This document shows, in pieces, positions 18,874 through 27,077 of a stretch of 37,882 nt of DNA (positions within the stretch are counted from its first letter, which is position 1; every line of letters starts with the position of its first letter). This stretch comes from Paenibacillus bouchesdurhonensis (GTDB taxonomy: Bacteria; Bacillota; Bacilli; Paenibacillales; Paenibacillaceae). Below the pieces are notes generated by a model. That model had not been told where the DNA came from and did not search any database. It saw only the letters and a program-made list of their open reading frames with translations. The position numbers and the translations under genes were made by a program. The stretch spans positions 1,531,364 to 1,569,245 of the forward strand of contig NZ_LT732548.1 of assembly GCF_900155685.1 (NCBI RefSeq). The letters are read 5' to 3'.

Positions 18874-18879
18874 TATAGT
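18852..18879 (+). promoter_or_regulatory. weak candidate promoter for mreCD
   Basis: TTGGAC (18852-18857), 16-base spacer, TATAGT (18874-18879). The -35 box lies in the terminator's right half, so termination and re-initiation would share sequence. Confidence 0.3.
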
Positions 18880-18923
18880 AAATAGAGTGGACTCGTGGAG
18901 AGGAGAATTTGTAAGGTTGGAGG

Positions 18924-19799
18924 GTGCTTAAACTGTTTAAGCTGCTTGGCAACAAAAGATTGTTTATTTTGCTCATGGGACTCATTCTTTTTATCGCCAT
19001 AATGGGATTTACGCTCGGGCCCCGGGCGAATTTGTCATGGCCGGAGAAGTTCGTGAAGGATACGGTAGGCTTTGTGCAGTCTGTTTTTTATAAGCCTGCT
19101 TCTTATATCTCGGGCTTGATCGAAGATATCTCCAACTTACGCTCTCTGCAAGAGGAGAACGAACAACTCAAAATCGCCTTGTCTCACTACACTAGAGATA
19201 AGGCCATCTATAATCGGATTGAGCAGGAGAACGCCCGTCTGTACGAATTGCACAAATTTACGGAAGCCCAGAAGAATCAATACAACTACACCTACCGGAT
19301 CGCCCAAGTGGTAAGCGTGAACAATGATCCGATTAACCGAACGATTAAAGTGAACCTGGGGAGCAAGGACGGCGTCAAGGTGGGGTATGCTGTTATTTCG
19401 GCTGAAGGACTTGTGGGTACGGTCAGCCGGGTCAGCAACTTCACTTCGACCGTGAAGCTGTTGACAACGATGGATGCGAAGGATCCGAATTCCAATGGAA
19501 TTTCGGCAACGGCGCAAGGCAAAGAGAATGAAGTATTTGGAGTCGTTGAGACATTTGATAGCAACAAGGGCATGTTCCTGATGAATAAAATCGACGATCC
19601 TTCGTCGATAGCCATTGACGACACGATTGTGTCGTCCGGCGTCGGCGGTGCCTTCCCGCGAGGGATGGTCATCGGCAAGGTCAAAGATATTCAAGTTGGA
19701 GAGTATGGCATGACCTATACGGCATTTATCGAGCCGGCAGCAAGCTTCACGGATTGGAAAGAGTTGATTGTGGTGTACACACCGGAGGTCTTGGAGTAG
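18924..19799 (+). CDS. mreC: rod-shape-determining protein MreC
   Basis: Bitopic membrane protein of the elongasome. The product has 291 residues: one N-terminal membrane segment (about 11-30), a coiled coil (about 65-105, SLQEENEQLKIAL), then the extracytoplasmic beta-barrel MreC domain (about 115-285) with VNLGSKDGVKVGYAVIS and VSSGVGGAFPRGMVIGKV motifs. The annotated start is GTG 18924; GGAGG is immediately adjacent, so AAGG at 18913-18916 may serve as ribosome binding site. The stop overlaps the mreD start as TAGTG. Confidence 0.96.
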   Translation: MLKLFKLLGNKRLFILLMGLILFIAIMGFTLGPRANLSWPEKFVKDTVGFVQSVFYKPASYISGLIEDISNLRSLQEENEQLKIALSHYTRDKAIYNRIEQENARLYELHKFTEAQKNQYNYTYRIAQVVSVNNDPINRTIKVNLGSKDGVKVGYAVISAEGLVGTVSRVSNFTSTVKLLTTMDAKDPNSNGISATAQGKENEVFGVVETFDSNKGMFLMNKIDDPSSIAIDDTIVSSGVGGAFPRGMVIGKVKDIQVGEYGMTYTAFIEPAASFTDWKELIVVYTPEVLE

Positions 19800-20332
19800 T
19801 GAGGAGCAAACGCAAACAAATATTGATCCTGCTATTGTTCGTATTGTTTATTATTGAAGGAACGATCATTCCGTGGATTATTCCCGATTCGTGGCAGACG
19901 CGGGTTGTTCCTCATCTGGCCTATATCGCGATTCTGTTCATTACCGTTTACGACAATCGGCACAGCGGCTTAGTGCTTGGGCTGCTTTTCGGCTTGCTGC
20001 AGGATGTTGTATTCTACGGCTCGATCATCGGGGCTTATTCCTTTGCCATGGGACTGTCCAGTTACTTGCTCGGTCTCGTATTCCGTTCTCCGAGGGCCCC
20101 GCTTCCGCTGATGATGATTGTTATCATGATCGGAAGCATTTTGCTGGATTCAATCCTGTTCGCGACGTACTCATTATTTGAGCTGACGCATCAACCTTAT
20201 ACCTGGGCTTTAATGAATCATATTATTCCGAACGTGTTCGTTCACATTGTATTCGCCCTGGCTATTTACGTTCCTCTTAGACGCCAGCTCGAGCTGATTA
20301 CCAAGCGCCGATCCTCCGAGAGCCAGGCCTGA
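19799..20332 (+). CDS. mreD: rod-shape-determining protein MreD
   Basis: Polytopic partner of MreC in lateral wall synthesis. The 177-residue product has about five membrane segments (ILILLLFVLFIIEGTIIPWII first). GTG 19799 is preferred because it overlaps the mreC stop as TAGTG and gives the expected length; the open frame continues 45 bases upstream inside mreC. GGAGGTCTTGGAG lies upstream. Confidence 0.92.
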   Translation: MRSKRKQILILLLFVLFIIEGTIIPWIIPDSWQTRVVPHLAYIAILFITVYDNRHSGLVLGLLFGLLQDVVFYGSIIGAYSFAMGLSSYLLGLVFRSPRAPLPLMMIVIMIGSILLDSILFATYSLFELTHQPYTWALMNHIIPNVFVHIVFALAIYVPLRRQLELITKRRSSESQA

Positions 20333-20408
20333 CATTTCGTGCTTTTCCTTAGGGAAGCAGGAACTTTGATGCTCCTGCACGAATTGAATAGGAGGGAGGG
20401 ACAGGCTT

Positions 20409-21071
20409 ATGACAGTGAAATCTAACCACGTTACGATCAAGGGCATCAAAGATGGCCTGGTTTTCCTGCTCGACGATGAGTGTGATTTGCAACAGCTTGT
20501 GGATGAGCTGCGCTATAAGGTAGAGCATAGCCATCAGAACATACTGACAGGTCCGATTATTCATGTTGATGTCAAACTGGGCAAGCGAATTGTGACAGAT
20601 GCGCAGAAGGAAATGATCCTTGATATATTGAAGCAAAAAGGCAATTTGCTGGTTCGATCCGTGGACTCTCCGTTGGCGGAAGAAGATCAGCCGAAGGAAG
20701 GGACGCTAACGACGCTAAGCGGTATTGTTCGTTCCGGCCAGGTTTTGCATCATGACGGTAATTTACTGTTTCTTGGAGACGTCAATCCAGGAGGGACGAT
20801 TTCCTGTACTGGCGATGTGTTCATTCTGGGCGCTTTGCGGGGGATGGCTCATGCCGGGGCAGAGGGCAAACAAGATTCCATTATAGCAGCATCTTATTTA
20901 TCGCCGACTCAGCTGCGGATTGCCGAGATATATAGCCGTCCACCTGATGAATGGGAGCATCGTGAGAGCAGTATGGAATTTGCGTATTTACTTGATGGGA
21001 AGATGCAAATTGACAAAATAACGAACATAACCCGGGTGCGTCCGGACTTTAACGTGTTCAGAGGGGTGTAA
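20409..21071 (+). CDS. minC: septum site-determining protein MinC
   Basis: Inhibitor of FtsZ assembly that keeps division away from poles. The 220-residue product has an N-terminal alpha/beta domain (1-100) and a C-terminal right-handed beta-helix (about 110-205). The latter carries the RSGQ motif in GIVRSGQVLHHDGNLLFLGD and repeated VNPGG/GDVFILG turns, the MinD-binding face. The ribosome binding site is GGAGGGA. minD follows after 3 bases, indicating coupling. Confidence 0.96.
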   Translation: MTVKSNHVTIKGIKDGLVFLLDDECDLQQLVDELRYKVEHSHQNILTGPIIHVDVKLGKRIVTDAQKEMILDILKQKGNLLVRSVDSPLAEEDQPKEGTLTTLSGIVRSGQVLHHDGNLLFLGDVNPGGTISCTGDVFILGALRGMAHAGAEGKQDSIIAASYLSPTQLRIAEIYSRPPDEWEHRESSMEFAYLLDGKMQIDKITNITRVRPDFNVFRGV

Positions 21072-21074
21072 ACT

Positions 21075-21869
21075 ATGGGAGAAGCTATCGTTGTCACTTC
21101 GGGGAAAGGCGGCGTCGGCAAGACGACAACTTCCGCAAATATCGGTACGGCTCTGGCGCTGCTTGGCAAAAAGGTATGTCTTGTTGATACGGACATCGGC
21201 CTGCGAAATCTGGATGTGGTCATGGGGCTGGAGAACCGGATTATTTACGACTTGATTGACGTAGCCGAAGGGCGCTGCCGCTTAAATCAGGCTTTGGTGA
21301 AGGATAAGCGTTTTGATGAGCTGTATATGCTGCCGGCTGCACAGACGAAAGATAAAAATGCCATCTCCGCAGAGCAGGTCAAAGATATTGTTCTTGAGCT
21401 GAAGAAGGAATATGAATATGTCATTATTGACTGCCCTGCCGGCATAGAACAGGGTTTCAAGAATGCCATCGCTGGAGCAGATCAAGCAATCGTTGTTACA
21501 ACGCCGGAGCATGCTGCAGTTCGTGACGCGGATCGTATTATCGGCCTGCTGGAGAGCTCGCATATCGGTTCGCCGAAGCTTGTTGTCAACCGGATCAAAG
21601 TGGATATGGTGAAGTCTGGCAGCATGCTGGATATTGAAGGCATATTGCAAGTGCTCAATATCGATCTGATCGGTGTCGTGCCGGATGATGAGCTTGTCAT
21701 TAAAGCGGCGAATAGCGGAGAACCCACCGTAATGAATCCTGACTCCAAGGCAGCAATCGCTTATCGTAACATTGCGCGGCGCATCTTGGGAGACACTGTT
21801 CCTTTGATGCTGCTTGATCAGAAGAAAGGCATGTTTACACGCTTTAAGAAGTTTTTCGGAATGGGTTGA
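21075..21869 (+). CDS. minD: septum site-determining ATPase MinD
   Basis: Membrane-cycling ATPase that recruits MinC. The 264-residue product has the deviant Walker A KGGVGKTTT near the start, Walker B-like YVIIDCPAGIE, and a C-terminal amphipathic membrane-targeting helix (FTRFKKFFGMG). The ATG lies 3 bases after minC, with AGAGGGGTG upstream. rodA follows 6 bases on. Confidence 0.98.
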   Translation: MGEAIVVTSGKGGVGKTTTSANIGTALALLGKKVCLVDTDIGLRNLDVVMGLENRIIYDLIDVAEGRCRLNQALVKDKRFDELYMLPAAQTKDKNAISAEQVKDIVLELKKEYEYVIIDCPAGIEQGFKNAIAGADQAIVVTTPEHAAVRDADRIIGLLESSHIGSPKLVVNRIKVDMVKSGSMLDIEGILQVLNIDLIGVVPDDELVIKAANSGEPTVMNPDSKAAIAYRNIARRILGDTVPLMLLDQKKGMFTRFKKFFGMG

Positions 21870-21875
21870 TCCTAG

Positions 21876-23024
21876 TTGTTCTTTAAACTTAAAAAAATCG
21901 ATTGGCTTATGGTTGCGATCCTAGCCATCTTCATGATTATGAGCACCTTGCTCGTCCACAGTGCAATTGCCCCTTATGCGCCTGATTTCAAAAATTATGA
22001 TCTGAAGACTTTGATTTTCTATGGCCTTGGCTTCGCAGTGGTATTCGGTATGTCAGTTGTCGATTACCGCACATTGCTTCGTTATAGCTGGTACATTTAC
22101 GGAACGGGCTGTTTACTGCTCGTTCTTGTCTTCTTATTTGCACCGGAAATTAACGGTGCGCGCAGCTGGTTTGAGCTGCCTGGAGGACTGCTGTTCCAGC
22201 CTGCCGAGCTGGTTAAAATTATATTAATTATGATCACCGCCTATTTGCTTGGCAAACGGGAAGGCCGGCTGCTCAGCTTCCGGCGGGACGTCATTCCGAT
22301 TACAGCGATAACGCTACTCCCCTTTATGCTGGTTCTGATCCAGCCGGATTTAGGAAATGCGATCATCTATCTTGTGGTGCTCTGTGCCATGCTTTGGATC
22401 GGAAATACGAAGTATAGCCATGTGCTTGTTGGTCTGACGGCACTCGTTGCCTTTCTGATTGTGTTCGTCACCTTGTTCAATATTTATAATCAGCAGATTC
22501 ATGATTATTTGGACGATAAGGGGAAATTGCACTGGTATCAACGGATTAATACGTTTATTAATCCGGACGAAGCATCGAATGATGCCAAGCATCAGTCTAG
22601 CTACGCTAAAATTGCCATCGGCTCCGGCGGACTGATGGGGGATGGATTTTTGCAGGGAGAGCTCAAGAACAAACGGTTTGTACCTTACCCGTATTCGGAT
22701 TCGATTTTTGTCGTTATTGGTGAAGAGTTTGGTTTCGTAGGGTCATCGATCCTGATGCTGCTATACTTCCTGTTTATTTATAGGATGATTCAAATTGCGC
22801 TTCGTTGTATAGATAAGCGGGGAGCTTATATCATCGTAGGGATTGCGGCGATGTTCCTATTCCAAATTTTTGAGAATGTAGGCATGATGATCGGCCTGAT
22901 GCCGATTACGGGCATTACCCTCCCGTTCATCAGCTATGGAGGGACATCATTGCTTCTGAACATGCTGTGCATAGGTTTGGTGTTCAGCATCAAGCTGCAT
23001 CAGGAGAAATATGAAGTAGATTAG
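21876..23024 (+). CDS. rodA: SEDS-family peptidoglycan polymerase RodA
   Basis: Glycosyltransferase of the elongasome in the SEDS family. The 382-residue product has about ten membrane segments. Motifs are NGARSWFELPGGLLFQPAELVKI, LIQPDLGNAII with the catalytic aspartate, and the C-terminal MPITGITLPFISYGGTSLL. RodA is preferred over FtsW because of the MreBCD/MinCD neighbourhood. The start is TTG 21876 with a weak GGGTTGATCC ribosome binding site, probably coupled to minD. A terminator follows directly. Confidence 0.93.
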   Translation: MFFKLKKIDWLMVAILAIFMIMSTLLVHSAIAPYAPDFKNYDLKTLIFYGLGFAVVFGMSVVDYRTLLRYSWYIYGTGCLLLVLVFLFAPEINGARSWFELPGGLLFQPAELVKIILIMITAYLLGKREGRLLSFRRDVIPITAITLLPFMLVLIQPDLGNAIIYLVVLCAMLWIGNTKYSHVLVGLTALVAFLIVFVTLFNIYNQQIHDYLDDKGKLHWYQRINTFINPDEASNDAKHQSSYAKIAIGSGGLMGDGFLQGELKNKRFVPYPYSDSIFVVIGEEFGFVGSSILMLLYFLFIYRMIQIALRCIDKRGAYIIVGIAAMFLFQIFENVGMMIGLMPITGITLPFISYGGTSLLLNMLCIGLVFSIKLHQEKYEVD

Positions 23025-23051
23025 AACCGGCGCTCATCACGCTGGTTTTTT
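23025..23051 (+). terminator. terminator after rodA
   Basis: AACCGGCG and CGCTGGTT form an 8-base-pair stem with a 7-base loop and a run of T. It separates vegetative rodA from the sporulation gene pair downstream. Confidence 0.8.
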
Positions 23052-23089
23052 GCGTTAAAATCGGGGGTGCCATCGCTGCTAAGGCTTGT

Positions 23090-23118
23090 TCATATTCCGC
23101 CGCTGCTGCTCATAAACT
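23090..23118 (+). promoter_or_regulatory. sigma-E promoter upstream of spoIVFA
   Basis: TCATATT (23090-23096), 14-base spacer, CATAAACT (23111-23118). The -35 fits the B. subtilis sigma-E consensus KMATATT completely, and the -10 differs from CATACAHT at one position. spoIVF is a known mother-cell sigma-E operon in B. subtilis. Confidence 0.72.
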
Positions 23119-23202
23119 AAATACAACATGTCTACCGGGTACAGCTTTGAATTAATCGTATTCGGGATGAGCGCCTGATGCTATCGGAGAGGAATGAGAG
23201 CG

Positions 23203-24123
23203 ATGGACGTAAAGTCGAATGTGAAGCGGCGGCGGGAAGAGCGGATCAAGCAATTAATTATTGGTGAAGCTGGAGTCCCCGCCGCAACGTCTCCGTTTGC
23301 CAAGAGAAATAGTTACGAAGCAGCTGATTTTAACCATATTATTGAAGAGCAGCGCATAGAGGAATTCCGTCGAAATCCAAAGGGCGCAGATGAAAGAGAG
23401 CAGGATCCCGAATGGATGTGGAAGCACGGACAAGGACGATGGAAGGATTCCGACCTATTTGGAGGGCAGATGCCTCCCATGCTGCCGGATGAAGGGAAGC
23501 GCTCTTCCTTTTGGAGTATGTTGTTTATTCGCCTAAGCATCAGTGTGCTGCTTTTCATCGGTATTTGGGCGATTAATCGCTATGAACCTCCTTGGTCGGG
23601 ATCGATCCGTTTATTTGTAGCCCATTCCTTAACTCATGAAATGGACTTCGGAGCGGCAGAGGCATGGTATAAACGAAATTTTGGAGGAGCCCCGACCTTT
23701 ATTCCGATATTCAAGCAAAATGAAGATCATGGGGTCAAAGTCAACCATTCGAGCAGCTTTACGGTTCCGTTGGAAGGAAAGATCGCTGGGGCCTTTGCGC
23801 TCAGTTTAAAGGGAGTAAATATTGTGCCTGCCAGTGATTCGAATACAGGCTTACAGGTTAAAAGCGTAGAAACAGGCAGAGTGCTTAGCGTCAGCAACGA
23901 CGCCTTTACAGGGCAGACGGTTACTGTTCAGCATGCCAACGGGTATGCGTCAATTTATGGCCACCTGCATCAAGCTTTTGTGGAAAAAGGGGATTGGGTG
24001 GAGTCCGGAGATTTGATCGGGAAGCTTGAAGCGCCGTTTGAGCAGGGGCTGCCAACCCTTTATTTTGCATTGCAAAAAGATGAGCGCTATATTGATCCGG
24101 CGGATGTGATTCCATTTGATTAG
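23203..24123 (+). CDS. spoIVFA: SpoIVFA, M23/LytM-like inhibitor-anchor of SpoIVFB
   Basis: Sporulation membrane protein in the outer forespore membrane that holds SpoIVFB inactive until a forespore signal. The product has 306 residues: a charged N-terminus (1-100), one membrane segment (about 105-125, FWSMLFIRLSISVLLFIGIW), then a LytM/M23 fold near the C-terminus with HANGYASIYGHLH and PTLYFALQ. The first zinc His/Asp pair of active M23 enzymes is not evident, so it is probably catalytically dead, as expected for SpoIVFA. ATG 23203 has GGAGAGG 10 bases upstream; ATG 23194 is too close to it. It overlaps spoIVFB by 8 bases. Confidence 0.88.
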   Translation: MDVKSNVKRRREERIKQLIIGEAGVPAATSPFAKRNSYEAADFNHIIEEQRIEEFRRNPKGADEREQDPEWMWKHGQGRWKDSDLFGGQMPPMLPDEGKRSSFWSMLFIRLSISVLLFIGIWAINRYEPPWSGSIRLFVAHSLTHEMDFGAAEAWYKRNFGGAPTFIPIFKQNEDHGVKVNHSSSFTVPLEGKIAGAFALSLKGVNIVPASDSNTGLQVKSVETGRVLSVSNDAFTGQTVTVQHANGYASIYGHLHQAFVEKGDWVESGDLIGKLEAPFEQGLPTLYFALQKDERYIDPADVIPFD

Positions 24124-24973
24124 ATGGGGCGGCATTACGATATCCTTTCACCCGTTATTTGTTCTCGTCATGCTGGCTTCAGTTATTACTGGCCACTTTG
24201 TGGAATTGATTACGCTGTTCGCGATCGTATTTATTCATGAATGGGGGCATGTTGCCGCAGCAAAGTGGCTTGGCGTTAACGTTGCTTCTGTGCAGTTGCT
24301 GCCTTTCGGCGGCGTCGCTGTGATGGAAGATACCACATTTTTGAGCGCAGGCCGCGAAATGCTCATCGCCCTTGCCGGGCCTTTGCAAAATGGGCTATTG
24401 ATCAGTTTGGCCTGGCTCCTTCATGTCTGCGGATTGTGGAACGGGCCCTTCTATGAATATTTTGTGCAGGGGAATATATTGATTGCTTTATTCAACTTGC
24501 TTCCGGTGCTGCCGCTGGATGGGGGGAAAATATTTCAGTCCCTGTTCAGCATCATTTTGCCGTATCATTTGGCGTTAGTCTGCTCGCTGCGCATTAGCTT
24601 ATTATTCAGCTTGATCATTATTGGATATGCACTGTCCCCCTTTTTGCTGCAAACTGGTGTGCTGCAGTTAAACTTGCTATTGATTGGCTTGTTTCTTCTC
24701 TACTCCAATTATGTGGACTACCGCAACATCCCTTATCGATTTATGCGCTTTCTGATGAACAGGGATCGTTCGTTCTCGCATCATCTGTTGCATGGCAGCC
24801 TGGCTCAGCCGATTGTAGCGGATAAAGCGCAACCTTTGGAGCATATTTTGCGTCTATTTAAAAGGGAAAAGTACCATTTTATTTATGTAATGAATGGACG
24901 AGGCAAAATTATTGCGGTCTTGCCGGAACAAAGGGTAATTTCTTCCTATTTTAAAGGTGGGCCTGCGACGTAG
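24116..24973 (+). CDS. spoIVFB: SpoIVFB intramembrane metalloprotease (site-2 family, M50)
   Basis: Intramembrane zinc protease that cleaves pro-sigma-K in the mother cell. The 285-residue product has about six hydrophobic segments, with HExxH at 41-45 (HEWGH) and the third-ligand motif LDGG with D135 (NLLPVLPLDGGK). The C-terminal 75 residues resemble a CBS domain (PLEHILRLFKREKYHFIYV), which in this family binds ATP and substrate. The start is TTG 24116, inside the spoIVFA stop region, implying coupled translation. Synteny with SpoIVFA makes the call firm. Confidence 0.94.
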   Translation: MIRWGGITISFHPLFVLVMLASVITGHFVELITLFAIVFIHEWGHVAAAKWLGVNVASVQLLPFGGVAVMEDTTFLSAGREMLIALAGPLQNGLLISLAWLLHVCGLWNGPFYEYFVQGNILIALFNLLPVLPLDGGKIFQSLFSIILPYHLALVCSLRISLLFSLIIIGYALSPFLLQTGVLQLNLLLIGLFLLYSNYVDYRNIPYRFMRFLMNRDRSFSHHLLHGSLAQPIVADKAQPLEHILRLFKREKYHFIYVMNGRGKIIAVLPEQRVISSYFKGGPAT

Positions 24974-25035
24974 CATCCTGCCGTGGTATAATCAGAAAAT
25001 ATAATCGTGGTACAACGCAGACAGAGGGTGAGATC

Positions 25036-26229
25036 ATGAAACGGATGATTGTTCACTGCAAATCCGGCTCAACCGAGATGGCACTGCAGGAAGATGGCAG
25101 ACTGGTGGAATATGCTGCCGAGCGCTGCCAGGCTAGAGGGCTTGTTGGCAGTTTTTTTAAAGGGCGCGTAGTTAATGTGCTGCCCGGCATGCAAGCTGCA
25201 TTTGTAGATATCGGACAGAAGAAGAATGCCTTTCTATATATTGATGATGTGCTCCATCCCCATTTGGAAAGACAACCGAAGGTGAAGCCGCTCATATCCG
25301 AGCTGCTTCAGCCCGGTCAGGATGTGATCGTGCAGGTCGTGAAGGACGCTATTGGCAATAAAGGGCCAAGAGTTACAACGCATTATTCCCTTCCAGGCCG
25401 CTGGCTCGTATATATGCCGTCAGCCGCCTATGTTGCAGTTTCTAAGAAGATTATAGACGAGGAGAAAAGGCAACGTTTAAAAGGAATAGGCGAGCAGCTG
25501 CGGCAGGAGGAAGAGGGACTTATTCTCCGGACGGTAGCCGAGCTTGAGGAGCTGGAGGCGATCTCTCTTGATTTGTCGCTGCTGCGGAAGCAATGGGCTG
25601 CCATTTTGGAGAAAAATAAGATTAGCCTCGCGCCGGCTTTGCTGCATCAGGATCTTAGCATGGTTCAAAGGCTGATGAGGGACGTTTACAGCCCGGAGAC
25701 GGATGAGATTATTATGGATTGCCCTCAACGGGCCGAGGAAGTCGCTTCGTTTCTGGAAATTATGCTTCCCGGAAATCCGCAGCCTATCAAAATCTATAAG
25801 AAGGACATTCCCTTATTTGAATTTTACGGTGTGCAAAACCAGTTGGATAAGGATTTTCAGCGGAAGGTGTGGCTGCCGGGCGGGGGATATTTAGTCTGGG
25901 ATCAAACAGAGGCGCTTACGGTCATTGATGTGAATACTGGAAAATACGTCGGCGGGAACTCACTGGAGGAAACGGTGTTCCAGACCAATCTGGAGGCGGC
26001 GGCCGAAATGGCCAGATTGATTCGTTTACGGGACACTGGAGGAATTATTATCGTCGATTTCATCGACATGGATCAAGACGAGCATCGCGACGCTGTACTG
26101 GACAAGCTTCACAGCTGCATGCAGGGCGATCGAACTCAGCATCATATTCTCGGCTGGACAAGGCTTGGATTGCTTGAAATGACACGGAAGCGAATTCGGG
26201 AAGAAACGGCTACTTCAAGCATGGATTAA
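25036..26229 (+). CDS. RNase E/G family endoribonuclease, short form
   Basis: Endoribonuclease of the Rne/Rng family, 397 residues. It has an S1-like domain near 35-125 (GRVVNVLPGMQAAFVDIGQKKNAFL) and the DNase-I-like catalytic domain, with metal-binding aspartates D298 (VIDVNTGKYVG) and D341 (IIIVDFIDM). Their 43-residue spacing equals that of D303 and D346 in E. coli RNase E. The protein ends soon after LGLLEMTRKRIRE. The Cys-x-x-Cys zinc-link and small domain found in E. coli RNase G are absent, with no obvious continuation downstream. It is followed by rplU. B. subtilis lacks this gene. The ATG has GAGGGTGAG upstream. Confidence 0.9.
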   Translation: MKRMIVHCKSGSTEMALQEDGRLVEYAAERCQARGLVGSFFKGRVVNVLPGMQAAFVDIGQKKNAFLYIDDVLHPHLERQPKVKPLISELLQPGQDVIVQVVKDAIGNKGPRVTTHYSLPGRWLVYMPSAAYVAVSKKIIDEEKRQRLKGIGEQLRQEEEGLILRTVAELEELEAISLDLSLLRKQWAAILEKNKISLAPALLHQDLSMVQRLMRDVYSPETDEIIMDCPQRAEEVASFLEIMLPGNPQPIKIYKKDIPLFEFYGVQNQLDKDFQRKVWLPGGGYLVWDQTEALTVIDVNTGKYVGGNSLEETVFQTNLEAAAEMARLIRLRDTGGIIIVDFIDMDQDEHRDAVLDKLHSCMQGDRTQHHILGWTRLGLLEMTRKRIREETATSSMD

Positions 26230-26244
26230 ATTTAACGAAAGTAA

Positions 26245-26273
26245 TTGATTTTAGCTATACCCCATGATATTAT
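26245..26273 (+). promoter_or_regulatory. sigma-A promoter for rplU-prp-rpmA
   Basis: TTGATT (26245-26250), 17-base spacer, TATTAT (26268-26273). Transcription would begin near 26280, giving about 120 bases of structured leader before rplU. Confidence 0.75.
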
Positions 26274-26279
26274 ATTAGG

Positions 26280-26400
26280 GTATGTGTCATAAGTGTAGCT
26301 TGTGCACATGCTGTAACCGCTCCGATCAGGTCAACAAGATCGTCGCATCTCGCGGCGCACCTGAATTAGGCGAGTCTGAGACATGAGGAGGTGCAAGCAA
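26280..26400 (+). promoter_or_regulatory. candidate ribosomal-protein L21 leader with alternative pairings
   Basis: Structured leader of rplU. TCAGGT (26326-26331) can pair with ACCTGA (26359-26364), enclosing a small CGTCGC/GCGGCG hairpin (26341-26346 with 26352-26357). The competing GCACCT (26357-26362) can pair with AGGTGC (26389-26394), which overlaps the rplU ribosome binding site GAGGAGGTG. The two pairings exclude each other. L21 leaders are known in Firmicutes; equating this sequence with that family is inference. Confidence 0.5.
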
Positions 26401-26712
26401 ATGTACGCAATTATCGAAACTGGCGGTAAACAATACCGTGTTCAAGAGGGCGATGTTCTTTACATCGAGAAATTGAACGCAGAGGACGGCACAAGCGTGA
26501 CGTTCGACCGTGTATTGGCCGTATCCAAAGGCGAAGGTTTGGTAGCGGGAACTCCTGTAGTAGCCGGTGCTAGTGTGACAGCGAAAGTTGAAAGACATGG
26601 CAAAGGCCGCAAGGTTGTCGTTTACAAATACAAACCAAAGAAGAACTACCACAAGAAACAAGGTCATCGTCAACCATACACGAAAGTGACCATCGAGAAA
26701 ATCCAAGCGTAA
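26401..26712 (+). CDS. rplU: 50S ribosomal protein L21
   Basis: Large-subunit protein binding 23S rRNA. The 103-residue product starts [18 protein letters not shown] and ends with the [17 protein letters not shown] block typical of L21. ATG 26401 has a strong GAGGAGGTG ribosome binding site; the open frame's earlier start at 26383 would place it inside the coding region. It is first of rplU-prp-rpmA, as in other Firmicutes. Confidence 0.98.
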   Translation: MYAIIETGGKQYRVQEGDVLYIEKLNAEDGTSVTFDRVLAVSKGEGLVAGTPVVAGASVTAKVERHGKGRKVVVYKYKPKKNYHKKQGHRQPYTKVTIEKIQA

Positions 26713-26726
26713 GAAGGTGACGTACC

Positions 26727-27059
26727 TTGATTAGCGTCTCCATATTGCGTCGCAAGGATAACGACATACATGGTTTCAAAGTGGAAGGTCATGCCCATTA
26801 CGCTGAGCCAGGTCAAGACATTGTGTGTGCCGGGGTATCAGCCGTTACCGTTGGTACGGTTAATTCCATCGAATCGCTAACCGGAATCGTGATGGATTCC
26901 AAGATGAAGAACGGGTTCTTGAACGCGAGTCTTCCTCTTGTCGAGCAACCGAAGGCTCAAGAGCAGGCGCAACTGCTTCTTGCTTCTATGGTCGTTATGC
27001 TGCAAAGTATCGAATTATCATACGGTGAGTATATTCAGATACAAGATATCATTATTTAA
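26727..27059 (+). CDS. prp: ribosomal-processing cysteine protease Prp
   Basis: Small cysteine protease (YsxB family, 110 residues) that removes the N-terminal extension of L27 in Firmicutes. The catalytic pair is visible as H22 ([10 protein letters not shown]) and C34 ([10 protein letters not shown]), at the positions reported for Staphylococcus Prp. It sits between rplU and rpmA, its substrate gene. The start is TTG 26727 with GAAGGTGA upstream. The stop is 18 bases before rpmA. Confidence 0.94.
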   Translation: MISVSILRRKDNDIHGFKVEGHAHYAEPGQDIVCAGVSAVTVGTVNSIESLTGIVMDSKMKNGFLNASLPLVEQPKAQEQAQLLLASMVVMLQSIELSYGEYIQIQDIII

Positions 27060-27077
27060 AGAAGGAGGTAGACTATA

